Position numbers and translations under genes: made by a program. From positions 62,001 through 126,000 of the forward strand of contig JAKBAM010000004.1 of assembly GCA_021809105.1 (NCBI GenBank): a DNA stretch of 64,000 nt, given 5' to 3'. Below are positions 25,607-33,828 of the stretch, piece after piece; within the stretch, counting starts at the first letter, position 1; the number at the start of each line of letters is the position of its first letter. The notes beneath the pieces were generated by a model. The model was not told the DNA's origin. It worked only from the letters and a program-made list of their open reading frames with translations, and did not search any database. Origin of the DNA: Actinomycetes bacterium. GTDB lineage: Bacteria; Actinomycetota; Acidimicrobiia; Acidimicrobiales; Palsa-688.

Positions 25607-25807
25607 CTATCGGTTGTCATCGGGCTCCGCCAGGATCGCCGCGGCCTTGACGACAGCTCGACGAGCACGCGCCAGCCGGCGCTCATCGACAGGCAGCTCC
25701 ACGCCGCCCGCATCGATGGACTCTCGAAGGCGGACCAGCCCCAGGTCCGCCAGCTCCTCGGCGATGCCATCTAGACGCTGTCGGATGTCGTCGAACTCAC
25801 CGGCCAC
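25607..25807 (-). CDS. Small conserved helical protein, unknown
   Basis: 66 residues, all helical and charged: an N-terminal coiled-coil-like segment (FDDIRQRLDGIAEELADLGLVRLRE) and a C-terminal helix (ERRLARARRAVVKAAAIL). No Cys, signal or membrane segment. It starts at GTG 25807, six bases after CATACT on the minus strand. It looks like a small actinobacterial protein of unknown function; no partner is evident. Confidence 0.65.
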   Translation of the reverse strand: MAGEFDDIRQRLDGIAEELADLGLVRLRESIDAGGVELPVDERRLARARRAVVKAAAILAEPDDNR

Positions 25808-25846
25808 CGTCCCAGTATGGCGTCCTGGTGTGACCGCCGGTCAGCG

Positions 25847-27334
25847 CTACGAGGATGGGCAGCGGGTGCCCGGCGCCGGCGCCCTCAGGTCCACCAGGTA
25901 GGTCTGGACCGCGGCCCTTACGCAGGCGCTGGCGCCGTAGGCGGTGTGGCCGTCGCCCACGCGAGTCAGCAGCCGGCCGGTGCCGAGCTGCGCCGCCAGG
26001 TGCACCGCCCACGCGTACGGGGTGATCGGATCGCCTGTCGAGCCGACCACGACGATCGTCGGCGAGCCAGTAGCCACCAAGGGATGGGGGGAGGCGGTCC
26101 CAGGCGACGGCCACAGCGCGCATACCGCCTCGCCGTCTACGTTGAGGGGTCCGAAGATCGGCGCCTCGGCGATGACGGAGGCCGCGTTGGCACGGATAGC
26201 CGAGAGGGTCGGGGGAGCAGTATCCGCGCAGTTGACCGCGCTCTCCGCTTCGCTGATCGTGGAAAAGGTGCCGTCGCTGTTGCGACCCATGTACCGGTCG
26301 AACAGCGAGACGATAGGCGCCCCGTTGCCTGCGTCGAGCTGGGCCAGCGCCGTCTGCAGCGTCGGCCACAGGGAGGTGGAGTACAGGGCTTCGGCTGTAC
26401 CGTAGAGCAGCTCTGCCGGACCGGCGACCTGCCCACCGGCGGCGACCGGCGAGGCGCGCACCTTGGCGAGCAGGGCCAGAAACGTCGCGGTGGGGTGGCT
26501 CCCCGCATGCCAGGGGCACGCTTTGCTGGCCCGGCAGGCGGAGGCGAAGAGGCGGAACTGAGCGTCGACGGCGGCAGCCTGGACATCCAGCTTCGGCAGC
26601 GTGGCCAGGGTCGGATCGAGTGCCCCGTCGAGCACCATCGACCGCACCCTGGTCGGGTAGAGGCTCGCGTAGGTAGCGCCGAGCAGCGTGCCGTAGGAGA
26701 ACCCGAGGAAGTTCAAGGTGGGATCTCCAACCGCCGCCCGGACCCGGTCGAGATCGCGGGCCGCGTCGAGCGTCGACACGTGGTCCAGAAGGGCTCCCGA
26801 GCGCGCCTGGCAGGCGGCGGCGAAGGACCGGGCCTCGGCGGTCACGCGTGCGAAGCCCGCCGGCCCGGGGGGCGCAGGATCGAGATGGAGATAGGCGGAC
26901 AGCGACCGGGGGCCCAGGCAGCTAACCGCCGTCGAGTGACCTACGCCGGGCGGGTCATAGCCGATCAGGTCGAAGTGGTCACGCACGCCCGGGGTCAAGA
27001 GCCCAGCCACCGCAGGGAGGTTGTCGACGGCCGACACCCCGGGACCGCCCGGGTTGATGATCAGTGACCCGATCCTCGAACCATTGGCCGGGATCCGGTC
27101 GAGCGCCAACTCCACGGTCGGACCATCCGAGCCCTGAGCGGCCGTCGTGTCCAGCGGCACGGTCAAGGTGGCACATTGGGCCCCAGCGGGGCCCCTTCCG
27201 CCGGTACACGCCGACCAGGCCAGGTGACCGGGCGCCGGCGCCGCCGCCGGCACCCTCGAGCCGCACGACGCCACGCCCGCCGCCACGACCACCATCGCCG
27301 CGAACGCCGCCCCCACCCGCCGTCGCACGGGCAC
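25847..27334 (-). CDS. Secreted tripeptidyl-aminopeptidase-like alpha/beta hydrolase (lipoprotein)
   Basis: 495 residues. A basic N-terminus and hydrophobic core end in VASC-GS, a plausible lipobox, so the protein is probably membrane-anchored outside. The hydrolase has LIINPGGPGVS (oxyanion region), GYDPPGVGHST, nucleophile elbow GFSYG, and the C-terminal VVVGSTGDPITPYAWA..LLTRVGDGHTAYG with the likely Asp and His. This is the peptidase S33/TAP family architecture, including the C-terminal TAP-like domain with Cys. Members remove tripeptides or proline-containing peptides. GTG 27334 is best supported, with GAAG ten bases upstream. Confidence 0.88.
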   Translation of the reverse strand: MPVRRRVGAAFAAMVVVAAGVASCGSRVPAAAPAPGHLAWSACTGGRGPAGAQCATLTVPLDTTAAQGSDGPTVELALDRIPANGSRIGSLIINPGGPGVSAVDNLPAVAGLLTPGVRDHFDLIGYDPPGVGHSTAVSCLGPRSLSAYLHLDPAPPGPAGFARVTAEARSFAAACQARSGALLDHVSTLDAARDLDRVRAAVGDPTLNFLGFSYGTLLGATYASLYPTRVRSMVLDGALDPTLATLPKLDVQAAAVDAQFRLFASACRASKACPWHAGSHPTATFLALLAKVRASPVAAGGQVAGPAELLYGTAEALYSTSLWPTLQTALAQLDAGNGAPIVSLFDRYMGRNSDGTFSTISEAESAVNCADTAPPTLSAIRANAASVIAEAPIFGPLNVDGEAVCALWPSPGTASPHPLVATGSPTIVVVGSTGDPITPYAWAVHLAAQLGTGRLLTRVGDGHTAYGASACVRAAVQTYLVDLRAPAPGTRCPSS

Positions 27335-27401
27335 GACGATAATGCTTCTATTCGGGGAGGTCGGGGCGGGTCCTTCGACCATCGGCGGCGGCGGGAGTAG
27401 C

Positions 27402-27407
27402 TACGGT
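27402..27407 (+). promoter_or_regulatory. Putative -10 element of the M20 peptidase gene (leaderless)
   Basis: TACGGT six bases before GTG 27414, no Shine-Dalgarno sequence; supports that start over longer upstream reading. Confidence 0.5.
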
Positions 27408-27413
27408 GCACGA

Positions 27414-28826
27414 GTGGCCGATCTGACCCTCTCCTCATACGCCCGCGAGCATCGGGAGCGCATACTCGAATCGCTCTTGGATTGGCTGCGCATCCCGTCC
27501 GTCTCCGCCGACCCGGAGCGCAGCGCTGACGTGCGGGCGTCGGCGCTCTTCGCTGTCCGGCAGCTGGAGGCTGCGGGCCTGGAGAACGCCCAGATCCTGG
27601 AGACCGGCACCGACGAAACGCCCGGTCTCCCGTCGGTCTACGCCGACTGGCTGCACGCGGGATCCGACGCTCCGACGGTCCTCGTCTACGGCCACCACGA
27701 CGTCCAGCCGGTGGATCCGTTGGAGGACTGGGTTTCGCCGCCGTTCGAACCCGTCGTCGTCGCCGGCGAGCTAAAGGCCCGCGGCGCCATCGACGACAAG
27801 GGCCAGACGATCTACCAGATCGAGGCGGCCCGGGGCTTGCTGGCCACCACCAACTCCTTGCCGGTGAACCTCAAGTTCCTCGTCGAGGGCGAGGAGGAGG
27901 TCGGCAGCCCCAACTTCGAGGCGCTGCTCCGCTCCCGGGCGCAGCTGCTGGCCTGCGATGTGATCGTGGTGTCCGACACCGGGATGATTTCACCCGACGT
28001 ACCGTCAGCCACTGTCAGCATGCGTGGGCTGGTCGCTTTCGACGTAGCGCTGCGCACCGCCGACCGGGACCTCCACTCTGGAATGTGGGGAGGGACCGTC
28101 CCCAACGCGGCCCGAGCCGCGGCGGAGCTCGTTGCCGCCTTGCACGACGCCCGCAATCGAGTCACCATCCCAGGCTTCTACGACCAGGTCCGGGCTCTCT
28201 CCCCCGTCGAACAGGCGTCGCTGGACACCCAGCCATTCGACGAAGCGGAGTTCCGGGCCGCGGCGGCCGGGGTTACCGCCCTGCCAGGCGAGGAGGGGTA
28301 CTCCCCTCTCGAACGCATAGGTGTGCGCCCGACTGCCGAAGTGGTCGGCATCCACAGCGGATACGGCGGTCCCGGCATCAAGACGATCGTCCCGGCTCAG
28401 GCAGGCTTCAAGGTGGCGCTCCGCTTGGTACCGGACCAGGATCCGGACCTGATCACCGCAGCTTTCAACGAGTGGCTGGGCGCCCACCTTCCCCAGGGAG
28501 TCACCGCCACGGTGACCCCCGAAGGCGGCGTCTCCCCCGCTCTCACTCCGGTCGATCATCCCGCCGTGGGGGCACTGTCCCGGGCCATCGAGCGCGTTTG
28601 GGGTGTTCCGCCGCTCTACACCCGGGAAGGTGGTAGCGGCCCAGAAGAGGCGCTCGGTAGGGTCCTCGACGCGCCCGTGCTCTTCCTCGGTGTCGGCCTG
28701 CCCGATGACCGGATCCACGCGCCGAACGAACGGATGGTGATGGACCAGTTCTGGAAGGGCCTCCTGGCCGCCGCCGAGCTCCTCATCGAGCTAGGCGCTC
28801 GGGACCCGAAGCTGGCGGCGGACTGA
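27414..28826 (+). CDS. M20-family metallodipeptidase
   Basis: 470 residues. The di-zinc ligands are in VYGHHDVQPVDP, GAIDDKGQ, EGEEEVGSPN and SDTGM, with the dimerisation (lid) domain in the middle (MRGLVAFDVALRTADRDLHSG) and REGGSGPEEAL..HAPNERM at the end. It belongs to the CNDP/ArgE-like dipeptidase branch of M20 and is probably cytoplasmic. Its TGA shares a base with the next ATG (TGATG), so the following Cys-rich gene is co-translated. Confidence 0.92.
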   Translation: MADLTLSSYAREHRERILESLLDWLRIPSVSADPERSADVRASALFAVRQLEAAGLENAQILETGTDETPGLPSVYADWLHAGSDAPTVLVYGHHDVQPVDPLEDWVSPPFEPVVVAGELKARGAIDDKGQTIYQIEAARGLLATTNSLPVNLKFLVEGEEEVGSPNFEALLRSRAQLLACDVIVVSDTGMISPDVPSATVSMRGLVAFDVALRTADRDLHSGMWGGTVPNAARAAAELVAALHDARNRVTIPGFYDQVRALSPVEQASLDTQPFDEAEFRAAAAGVTALPGEEGYSPLERIGVRPTAEVVGIHSGYGGPGIKTIVPAQAGFKVALRLVPDQDPDLITAAFNEWLGAHLPQGVTATVTPEGGVSPALTPVDHPAVGALSRAIERVWGVPPLYTREGGSGPEEALGRVLDAPVLFLGVGLPDDRIHAPNERMVMDQFWKGLLAAAELLIELGARDPKLAAD

Positions 28827-29608
28827 TGCCGCGGCCACCTCTACCCGTCCCCGCTCCTCCCGACGCCCACGAGTGGATCAGCTTCGAGGACCCCGACGAG
28901 GCGCGGACCTGGGTCTTCGACGTGACCTTCCTGCTCTCGGCTTGGACGTGCATCTTCGGCGGGGGTTGCCAGGGCGTCCTTACCGGCCCAGCGGCGGAGA
29001 TGGAGCAGGGTTGCTGCTCCTACGGCGCCCACTTCACCGATGACGACGACGTCCGGCGCGTCCGGGCCGTCGCCAGGGAGCTGACCGACGAGCAATGGCA
29101 GTTCAAGGCCAGGGGCCGCAGGGGCACCGTGACGACTGAAGCGGACGGGACCAGGGTCACCCGCCTGATCGACGATGCTTGCATCTTCCTCAACCGGCCC
29201 GGCTTTCCCGGCGGTCCGGGCTGCGCTCTGCACCGAGCCGCGCTCGACGCCGGGCGACGGCCACTCGAGACCAAGCCCGACGTCTGCTGGCAGCTGCCCC
29301 TCCGCCGTGAGGACAGCGTCGCCTCCGACGGCCACGTCACCACCACCCTCTCCCAGTGGGACCGGCGCCACTGGGGCGACGGGGGCCAGGAGTTCAGCTG
29401 GTGGTGCACGGAGTCGGCCGACGCCTTCGTAGGTCGACGTCCTGTGTATCTGGAGATGGGCGAAGAACTGGTGGCCCTCGCCGGCCCGGCCGTCTACGGC
29501 ATGCTCGGCGAATACCTGCGCGCGCGGGCTCCGGGATCGGTCCCTCTCCCCCACCCCGCAATGAGAGGCGGCCGTACTACTGGGCCCGGTACGACTCGGT
29601 CTCGCTGA
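28826..29608 (+). CDS. Cysteine-cluster protein, unknown function
   Basis: 260 residues, soluble. Four N-terminal cysteines (C42, C48, C63, C64: WTCIFGGGC...GCC) and later ones in DDACIFLNR, GPGCALHR, PDVCWQLPL and WWCTES recall the YkgJ/DUF3109-type clusters thought to bind iron or zinc. HWGDGGQEFSWWC and AFVGRRPVYLEMGEEL are also distinctive. It may be an Fe-S or zinc oxidoreductase or maturation factor; nothing defines a reaction. Coupled to the M20 gene by TGATG. Confidence 0.7.
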   Translation: MPRPPLPVPAPPDAHEWISFEDPDEARTWVFDVTFLLSAWTCIFGGGCQGVLTGPAAEMEQGCCSYGAHFTDDDDVRRVRAVARELTDEQWQFKARGRRGTVTTEADGTRVTRLIDDACIFLNRPGFPGGPGCALHRAALDAGRRPLETKPDVCWQLPLRREDSVASDGHVTTTLSQWDRRHWGDGGQEFSWWCTESADAFVGRRPVYLEMGEELVALAGPAVYGMLGEYLRARAPGSVPLPHPAMRGGRTTGPGTTRSR

Positions 29609-29762
29609 GCTCCTCGTCGAGATCCTCCTCGGTGGCCAGGCACCAGGAGGCATGGTCGGCGCCAGGTTCGGCGCCGCATTCGGCGCAGGGCTCGACGAGC
29701 TCTTCCGTTGAGCGCTTCAGGGCCCGTGCCTCTTCGAAACGCCGATGCCGTCCCTTCTTCAC
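29577..29762 (-). CDS. Small zinc-finger-like protein
   Basis: 61 residues starting at GTG 29762, preceded by GGAG at six bases. A basic N-terminus (MKKGRHRRFEEARALKRS) precedes Cys26-x2-Cys29...His37-x3-Cys41 (CAECGAEPGADHASWC), a likely single zinc site, and an acidic tail. It overlaps the end of the convergent Cys-cluster gene by 32 bases. Function unknown. Confidence 0.6.
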   Translation of the reverse strand: MKKGRHRRFEEARALKRSTEELVEPCAECGAEPGADHASWCLATEEDLDEELSETESYRAQ

Positions 29763-29848
29763 GCGATGCTCCAAGTCCTCGAGACGTGCGGTGGACGGTG
29801 CAGTGTACCCCCGCCTGCCCTGGTGGAGGTGTCCACCACCCGCTGACC

Positions 29849-29854
29849 TACAGT
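29849..29854 (+). promoter_or_regulatory. Putative -10 element of the 76-residue gene
   Basis: TACAGT seven bases before ATG 29862; leaderless start. Confidence 0.45.
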
Positions 29855-29861
29855 GGCCGCC

Positions 29862-30092
29862 ATGTCCGGCGAGCTCGATGTCGACGCCATGCTCGAGCGC
29901 TTCCGCGCGCGGGCCAAGGCGGTGCGCCAGCGCGGCATCCCCCCAGTCGAGGGTCCCGATCGCAAGCGCTTCGTGGATCAGGCCCGTGTCGACTACATGG
30001 ACTATGCCATGGTCGGGGACGCTCGGGCGTCGCTCGAGGACGGGATCCTCACGCTGCGCATCGACCTGCGCCCCCGCCCTGACAGGGACTGA
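29862..30092 (+). CDS. Small conserved actinobacterial protein, unknown
   Basis: 76 residues: MLERFRARAKAVRQRGIPPVEGPDR, then FVDQARVDYMDYAMVGDARASLEDGILTLRIDL. The pattern helix, PPVEG turn, helix, beta hairpin recurs in small uncharacterised actinobacterial proteins. No signal or metal site. ATG 29862 is fixed by the -10 element seven bases upstream; a GTG three codons earlier lies inside that element's spacing. It ends before a hairpin, convergent with rnd. Confidence 0.65.
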   Translation: MSGELDVDAMLERFRARAKAVRQRGIPPVEGPDRKRFVDQARVDYMDYAMVGDARASLEDGILTLRIDLRPRPDRD

Positions 30093-30097
30093 GCGTC

Positions 30098-30113
30098 CTG
30101 CCCCCGTGGGCAG
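30098..30113. terminator. Hairpin between convergent small gene and rnd
   Basis: CTGCCC and GGGCAG pair (6 bp, loop CCGT) six bases after the stop at 30092 and 20 bases from the rnd stop. No U-tract. Confidence 0.45.
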
Positions 30114-30134
30114 CCCTTGACGCGCTGAAGAACG

Positions 30135-31376
30135 CTAGGGCCCGAGCAAGCCCGACACCTCTAGCGAGCCGACCTCGCCACCCCCCTCGGCGACAGTCAC
30201 CTCTACCGGGCGCCCTGAACGCTCCTCGAGGATCAACCCTCCGCGCCCGTCGAACGCCAGGGCTGCGCGACCTTGCAGCAATGACCGCAGGTGGGTCCCG
30301 GCCATAGCGGCGCGCCAACCCTGGGCCAGGCGGACGGTGCGATCACCGCGAAGGTAGGCCGCCAAGTCGCTGCGGGTTGCCAGCAAGGCCGCGTCGATCT
30401 CCTCGTCACGGGCCACCTGAGCCAGCCACGCCGCTGCCAGCGCCACGGCCGGCCGGAGATCCCGAGGCACCTCGTCGCTCGGCGGGACGACGATCTCCTC
30501 CGACTCGAGGCGCCGTCCCCGCTCGACAGCCGCCAGGATCCCTTCCACCGAGCCGCCGCGCAGATGCCTCGGGTCCAGGCCGCGGATGCGGCTGAGGGCC
30601 TCGGAGTTGCGGGGCGGGTTGTGGGCAATGGCCTGGACGGCCAGGTCGGGCAAGACCTGTCGGACCGGGATGTCAACCGCCCGCGCCCGCAGCTCGCGCC
30701 AAGCCGCCACCTCCTGGGCCACGCCCCGGCTGGCACCGCGCAGCTGCCGAGAGTCTCGCAGCTTCCACCAAGCCCGGTTGGGCTCATTCGGGCCGTGCGG
30801 GCGGGAGCGCAGCGTCTCGCACTCCTCGCTGGCCCACGCCGATCGGTTACGGCGGACCAGATCTCCCTCGATGGCGTCGGCGAGGTCCAGAAGCCGGTCG
30901 ACATCCGACGCCGCGTACGAGAGCTGCGAGGCACTGAGCGGCCGGCGGCTCCAGTCGGTGAGGCGGTCACCCTTGGCGACCTCGATGCCGAGGTAGCGCA
31001 AGGAGAGGGCCGACAGGGACGCCGACCCGTGGCCCGCGAAACCGGCGGCCACCTGCGTGTCCCACAGACGCGACGGGCCACGACCGCACGCCAGCTCTAG
31101 AACCTCGAGATCCTGTTCGGCGGCGTGAGCGAACATCGTCCCGGGTCCGGCTAGCACTTCGGCGAACGGGTGCAGGTCGACTGAGAGGGGGTCTATGAGA
31201 GCAATCCCGGCGCCTGCGCCATCGCTCTCGGGCCACGCAACCTGCACCAGCGCCACCTTGGGCCAGTAGGTCCGCTCCCGATGGAACTCGGTGTCGAGGG
31301 CGTAGCGCTCCACTCCGAGCAGAAGGCTGACCAGGTCCTCCAACGCGGCAGCGTCGGTGATCGGGGCGAAGCTCAT
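30135..31376 (-). CDS. rnd: Ribonuclease D-type 3'-5' exoribonuclease
   Basis: 413 residues. The DEDDy exonuclease domain has Asp28-x-Glu30 (ALDTEFHRE), HAAEQDLEVL and the YAASDVDRLLDL motif with the catalytic Tyr and Asp. A first HRDC domain follows (EVAAWRELRARAVDIPVRQVLPDLAV) and a degenerate second one. It trims the 3' ends of stable RNA precursors. The ATG shares ATGA with the end of the upstream sigma-factor gene, an unusual pairing. The C-terminal domain is short and Gly/Glu-rich. Confidence 0.92.
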   Translation of the reverse strand: MSFAPITDAAALEDLVSLLLGVERYALDTEFHRERTYWPKVALVQVAWPESDGAGAGIALIDPLSVDLHPFAEVLAGPGTMFAHAAEQDLEVLELACGRGPSRLWDTQVAAGFAGHGSASLSALSLRYLGIEVAKGDRLTDWSRRPLSASQLSYAASDVDRLLDLADAIEGDLVRRNRSAWASEECETLRSRPHGPNEPNRAWWKLRDSRQLRGASRGVAQEVAAWRELRARAVDIPVRQVLPDLAVQAIAHNPPRNSEALSRIRGLDPRHLRGGSVEGILAAVERGRRLESEEIVVPPSDEVPRDLRPAVALAAAWLAQVARDEEIDAALLATRSDLAAYLRGDRTVRLAQGWRAAMAGTHLRSLLQGRAALAFDGRGGLILEERSGRPVEVTVAEGGGEVGSLEVSGLLGP

Positions 31377-32134
31377 GCCGGGTCAACCGCCCACGCCCGC
31401 AGTTGGGTCAGGCTGCGCGACAGCAGCCGGGAGACCTGCATCTGGCTGACGCCGACCATGGTGGCTATCTCGGTCTGGCTACAGCCGACCACGAAGCGAA
31501 GGTTGAGGATTTGGCGCTGTCGCTCGGGCAGCCGGGCGAGCAAGGGGCTCAGCGTGACCCGACCGTCCACCTCAGCCAGGTTTTGGTCTCGGGTGCCGAG
31601 GCGGCTGGTCAGCGAGGTGTCCTCGCCGGGCGACAGGGGCGCCTCGAGGGAGGTGTTGTGACGAAGCCCGCCAGCGTCCAGAGCCTCGATCACGTCCTCG
31701 ACCGGACAGTCCACACGCGCCGCGATCTCCGGAAGGGTCGGGCTGCGCCCAAGCTCCTGGGTCAACTCGTCGATGCTCTGCTGGGCTCGGAGGTGGAGAT
31801 CGTGGATGCGTCGCGGGAGTCGAACCGACCAGCCCCGGTCTCGCAGGTGACGCTTCAGCTCGCCCAGGATCGTAGCGGTGGCGAACGTCGTCAGCTCCGC
31901 TCCCCGGCCGGGGTCGAAGCGGTCCACCGCCTTGAGCAACCCTATGAGCGCCACCTGGTTGAGGTCGTCGAGCTCCTCACCCCGCTGGGCGAAGCGCGCG
32001 GCCAGCGAATAGGCCAAGCCCTGGTAGGCGGTGACGACGGTGTCGCGCGCCCTCGGGTCGCGCGTGGCGAAGTACTCGGCAATAGCCTGCCGGATGTGTG
32101 CCCGCCCGGCATTCGGGGATGCCGGCGCAACCAT
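31373..32134 (-). CDS. Sigma-70 family factor, SigB/SigF/SigG type
   Basis: 253 residues with regions 2, 3 and 4: EELDDLNQVALIGLLKAVDRFDPGRG (2.1-2.2), FATATILGELKRHLRDRGWSVRLPRRIHDL (2.3-3.0), LGRSPTLPEIAARVDCPVEDV (region 3) and ERQRQILNLRFVVGCSQTEIATMVGVSQMQVSRLLSRSL (4.2). This is the stress/sporulation (SigB/F) group of actinobacteria. The start ATG 32134 has a strong AAGGAGG four to five bases upstream. No anti-sigma or anti-anti-sigma gene is adjacent, so control must come from elsewhere. Its stop overlaps the rnd start. Confidence 0.92.
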   Translation of the reverse strand: MVAPASPNAGRAHIRQAIAEYFATRDPRARDTVVTAYQGLAYSLAARFAQRGEELDDLNQVALIGLLKAVDRFDPGRGAELTTFATATILGELKRHLRDRGWSVRLPRRIHDLHLRAQQSIDELTQELGRSPTLPEIAARVDCPVEDVIEALDAGGLRHNTSLEAPLSPGEDTSLTSRLGTRDQNLAEVDGRVTLSPLLARLPERQRQILNLRFVVGCSQTEIATMVGVSQMQVSRLLSRSLTQLRAWAVDPA

Positions 32135-32205
32135 CGGACCTCCTTGGCGGGGAGCATATCGGCGCTGTGCGGAACGACCTGGCGCAGGTCCCGGGACCGA
32201 TCCGG

Positions 32206-32751
32206 TCATCCGCCGTAGTTCATCCGAGTGTCTTCCATCCGCAGGATCTCCGCCCCCGCTGGCCCACCCTCACCCGCGGCCACGACCTCGCCGACGAAGA
32301 GCGTGTGGCTCCCGCAGTCGAGAGTGTGACGCACCCCGCAGTCCAGCCACGCAGCCGAGGACGAGAGGATCGGTGCTCCCGTCAGCGCCTCCCTCACGGG
32401 ATGGCCGTTGAGGCTGGACGCCATCCCCTCCCAAGTCGCGGGTTTGACGAAGGCCCGGACGACGGAACGCTCGACCCGGGCGAGAATCGAAATTGCGAAC
32501 ACGCCGCCACCAAGGAGCAGGTGGTGGGTGCGGGCGGCCTTCTCGACGCTCACCGCCACCAGCTTGGGCTCCGCCGCGACCTGGGTTGCCCAGTTGAGGG
32601 TCATCAAGTTGCGGTCATCCCCGTTCCGGCTGCCGAGGAGGTACAAACCGCTCGGCATGCTCCAGAGGACCCGGCGGCGGAGGCGGTCGTAGTCCAGAGC
32701 ATCGACCCCGGGCGGGAACGGGCCGACCGGTCCTGCTGCAGCGCTCGGCAC
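32206..32751 (-). CDS. Flavin reductase-like FMN-binding protein
   Basis: 181 residues of the HpaC/flavin reductase-like split-barrel family: LRRRVLWSMPSGLYLLGSRNGDDRNLMTLNWATQVAAEPKLVAVSVEKAARTHHLL and the C-terminal LFVGEVVAAG. Such proteins reduce flavins with NAD(P)H for partner monooxygenases or act as FMN-binding reductases. GTG 32751 is chosen because TAGCCT lies seven bases upstream; GTG 32769 would overlap an AGGAGG with no spacing. Stands alone, 71 bases after the sigma gene start. Confidence 0.85.
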   Translation of the reverse strand: MPSAAAGPVGPFPPGVDALDYDRLRRRVLWSMPSGLYLLGSRNGDDRNLMTLNWATQVAAEPKLVAVSVEKAARTHHLLLGGGVFAISILARVERSVVRAFVKPATWEGMASSLNGHPVREALTGAPILSSSAAWLDCGVRHTLDCGSHTLFVGEVVAAGEGGPAGAEILRMEDTRMNYGG

Positions 32752-32758
32752 CCTCGTG

Positions 32759-32764
32759 AGGCTA
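32759..32764 (-). promoter_or_regulatory. Putative -10 element of the flavin reductase gene
   Basis: TAGCCT on the minus strand, seven bases before GTG 32751; it decides the start. Confidence 0.4.
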
Positions 32765-32793
32765 GCCACCTCCTGTGACTCCGAGGATTCACG

Positions 32794-33828
32794 TCAGGCA
32801 ACCACGTGCACGCTGAGGCCGGGCAGAGCCGGCCGGCTGCCCCACCCCGCGTGACCGTCGCACAGATCGGCGAAGCCGGCTACCTCGTCGGCTGGGATAT
32901 CGATGATCAGGTCGGAGCCGTCGCTGCGCCAGCCGCCACAGCTCGCCACGACGAAGCGGACCGCCCCGCTGTCGCCCAGGATGGCAAAGGTGGCGCCGTC
33001 GCCAAGCAGCTCCCGTCGCAGTGCCGGGCCCAGCGCCGCAGCTGTCCCCGCGCCCATCTCCACCACGACCTTGCGTCCGAAGTGGCGTCGGCGCCACGAC
33101 AAGGTCGCCACCCGCAGCTCGGTCAGCTCGCTTCCGTCGGCTCTCGAACGGGCTGCTACCTCACCCGCAGTGGCCGGGTCAGCCAACACCGAAAGACGCC
33201 CCAGATCGGTGACGAGGAGCGGGTTGTCGCGCGCCAGCAGGTCCACGACAGCGTGCGTGCTCCACGACCGGCAGAGCTCCAGCTCGTCTGAGGTCACGCC
33301 CACGACCTGCAGGAGCTCGACGGACCCGGAAGGACCGTGCATGACACCAAGGGCGGGGTCGAGGACCACGACGGCTGCGGTCAGGGCCGACGGCGTGCCG
33401 AGCCGCATCGGCCCGCGTAGATCCACGTGGTGGCCCACCGCGAAGGGATGGCCAGCACCCCAGACGTAAGCAGCGAGGTTGGCGAGCAGGTCGACGGCCC
33501 ACAGGGGCGCCTCCGCGGTGCCGGCGAGGCGCAAGGTGAGCTCGAAGCCCCAGCCTGACGGCCCGCCGTCGAAGTCATCCGCCCCCGGCGCCAACGGGTC
33601 ATCCGCAAGGTCCCACACGTCCAGCGCGCTCAACCCATAGGTCACGAGGTGCCAGTGGTCCGGGTCGCGGATGCGGTGTGCGGTGACCTCCATCAGCGGC
33701 GCTGGACTCCGGCGGCCGTGGGCTGGCTTCGGTGTCCACCGGTGATCCGGGCGGGCGCCATCGACTTCATCTACGTGGGCGCCCAAGGCCCGCGCTCCAG
33801 CCCCGGGTCGCTGGGGAGACGCAGTCAT
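32794..33828 (-). CDS. SUFU (suppressor of fused) domain protein
   Basis: 344 residues. The SUFU core runs from about residue 15 to 230: HWHLVTYGLSALDVWDLADDPLAP, GFELTLRLAGTAEAPLWAVDLLANLAAYV, FAVGHHVDLRGPM and a second SUFU-like half ending VTDLGRLSVL. Bacterial SUFU proteins are found in immunity and polymorphic-toxin contexts and as free-standing proteins; function here is unknown. The C-terminal 110 residues (LSWRRRHFGRKVVVEMGAGTAAALGPALRREL) are an extra domain. ATG 33828 overlaps the DUF3151 stop (ATGA), fixing the start and coupling the two. Confidence 0.85.
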   Translation of the reverse strand: MTASPQRPGAGARALGAHVDEVDGARPDHRWTPKPAHGRRSPAPLMEVTAHRIRDPDHWHLVTYGLSALDVWDLADDPLAPGADDFDGGPSGWGFELTLRLAGTAEAPLWAVDLLANLAAYVWGAGHPFAVGHHVDLRGPMRLGTPSALTAAVVVLDPALGVMHGPSGSVELLQVVGVTSDELELCRSWSTHAVVDLLARDNPLLVTDLGRLSVLADPATAGEVAARSRADGSELTELRVATLSWRRRHFGRKVVVEMGAGTAAALGPALRRELLGDGATFAILGDSGAVRFVVASCGGWRSDGSDLIIDIPADEVAGFADLCDGHAGWGSRPALPGLSVHVVA

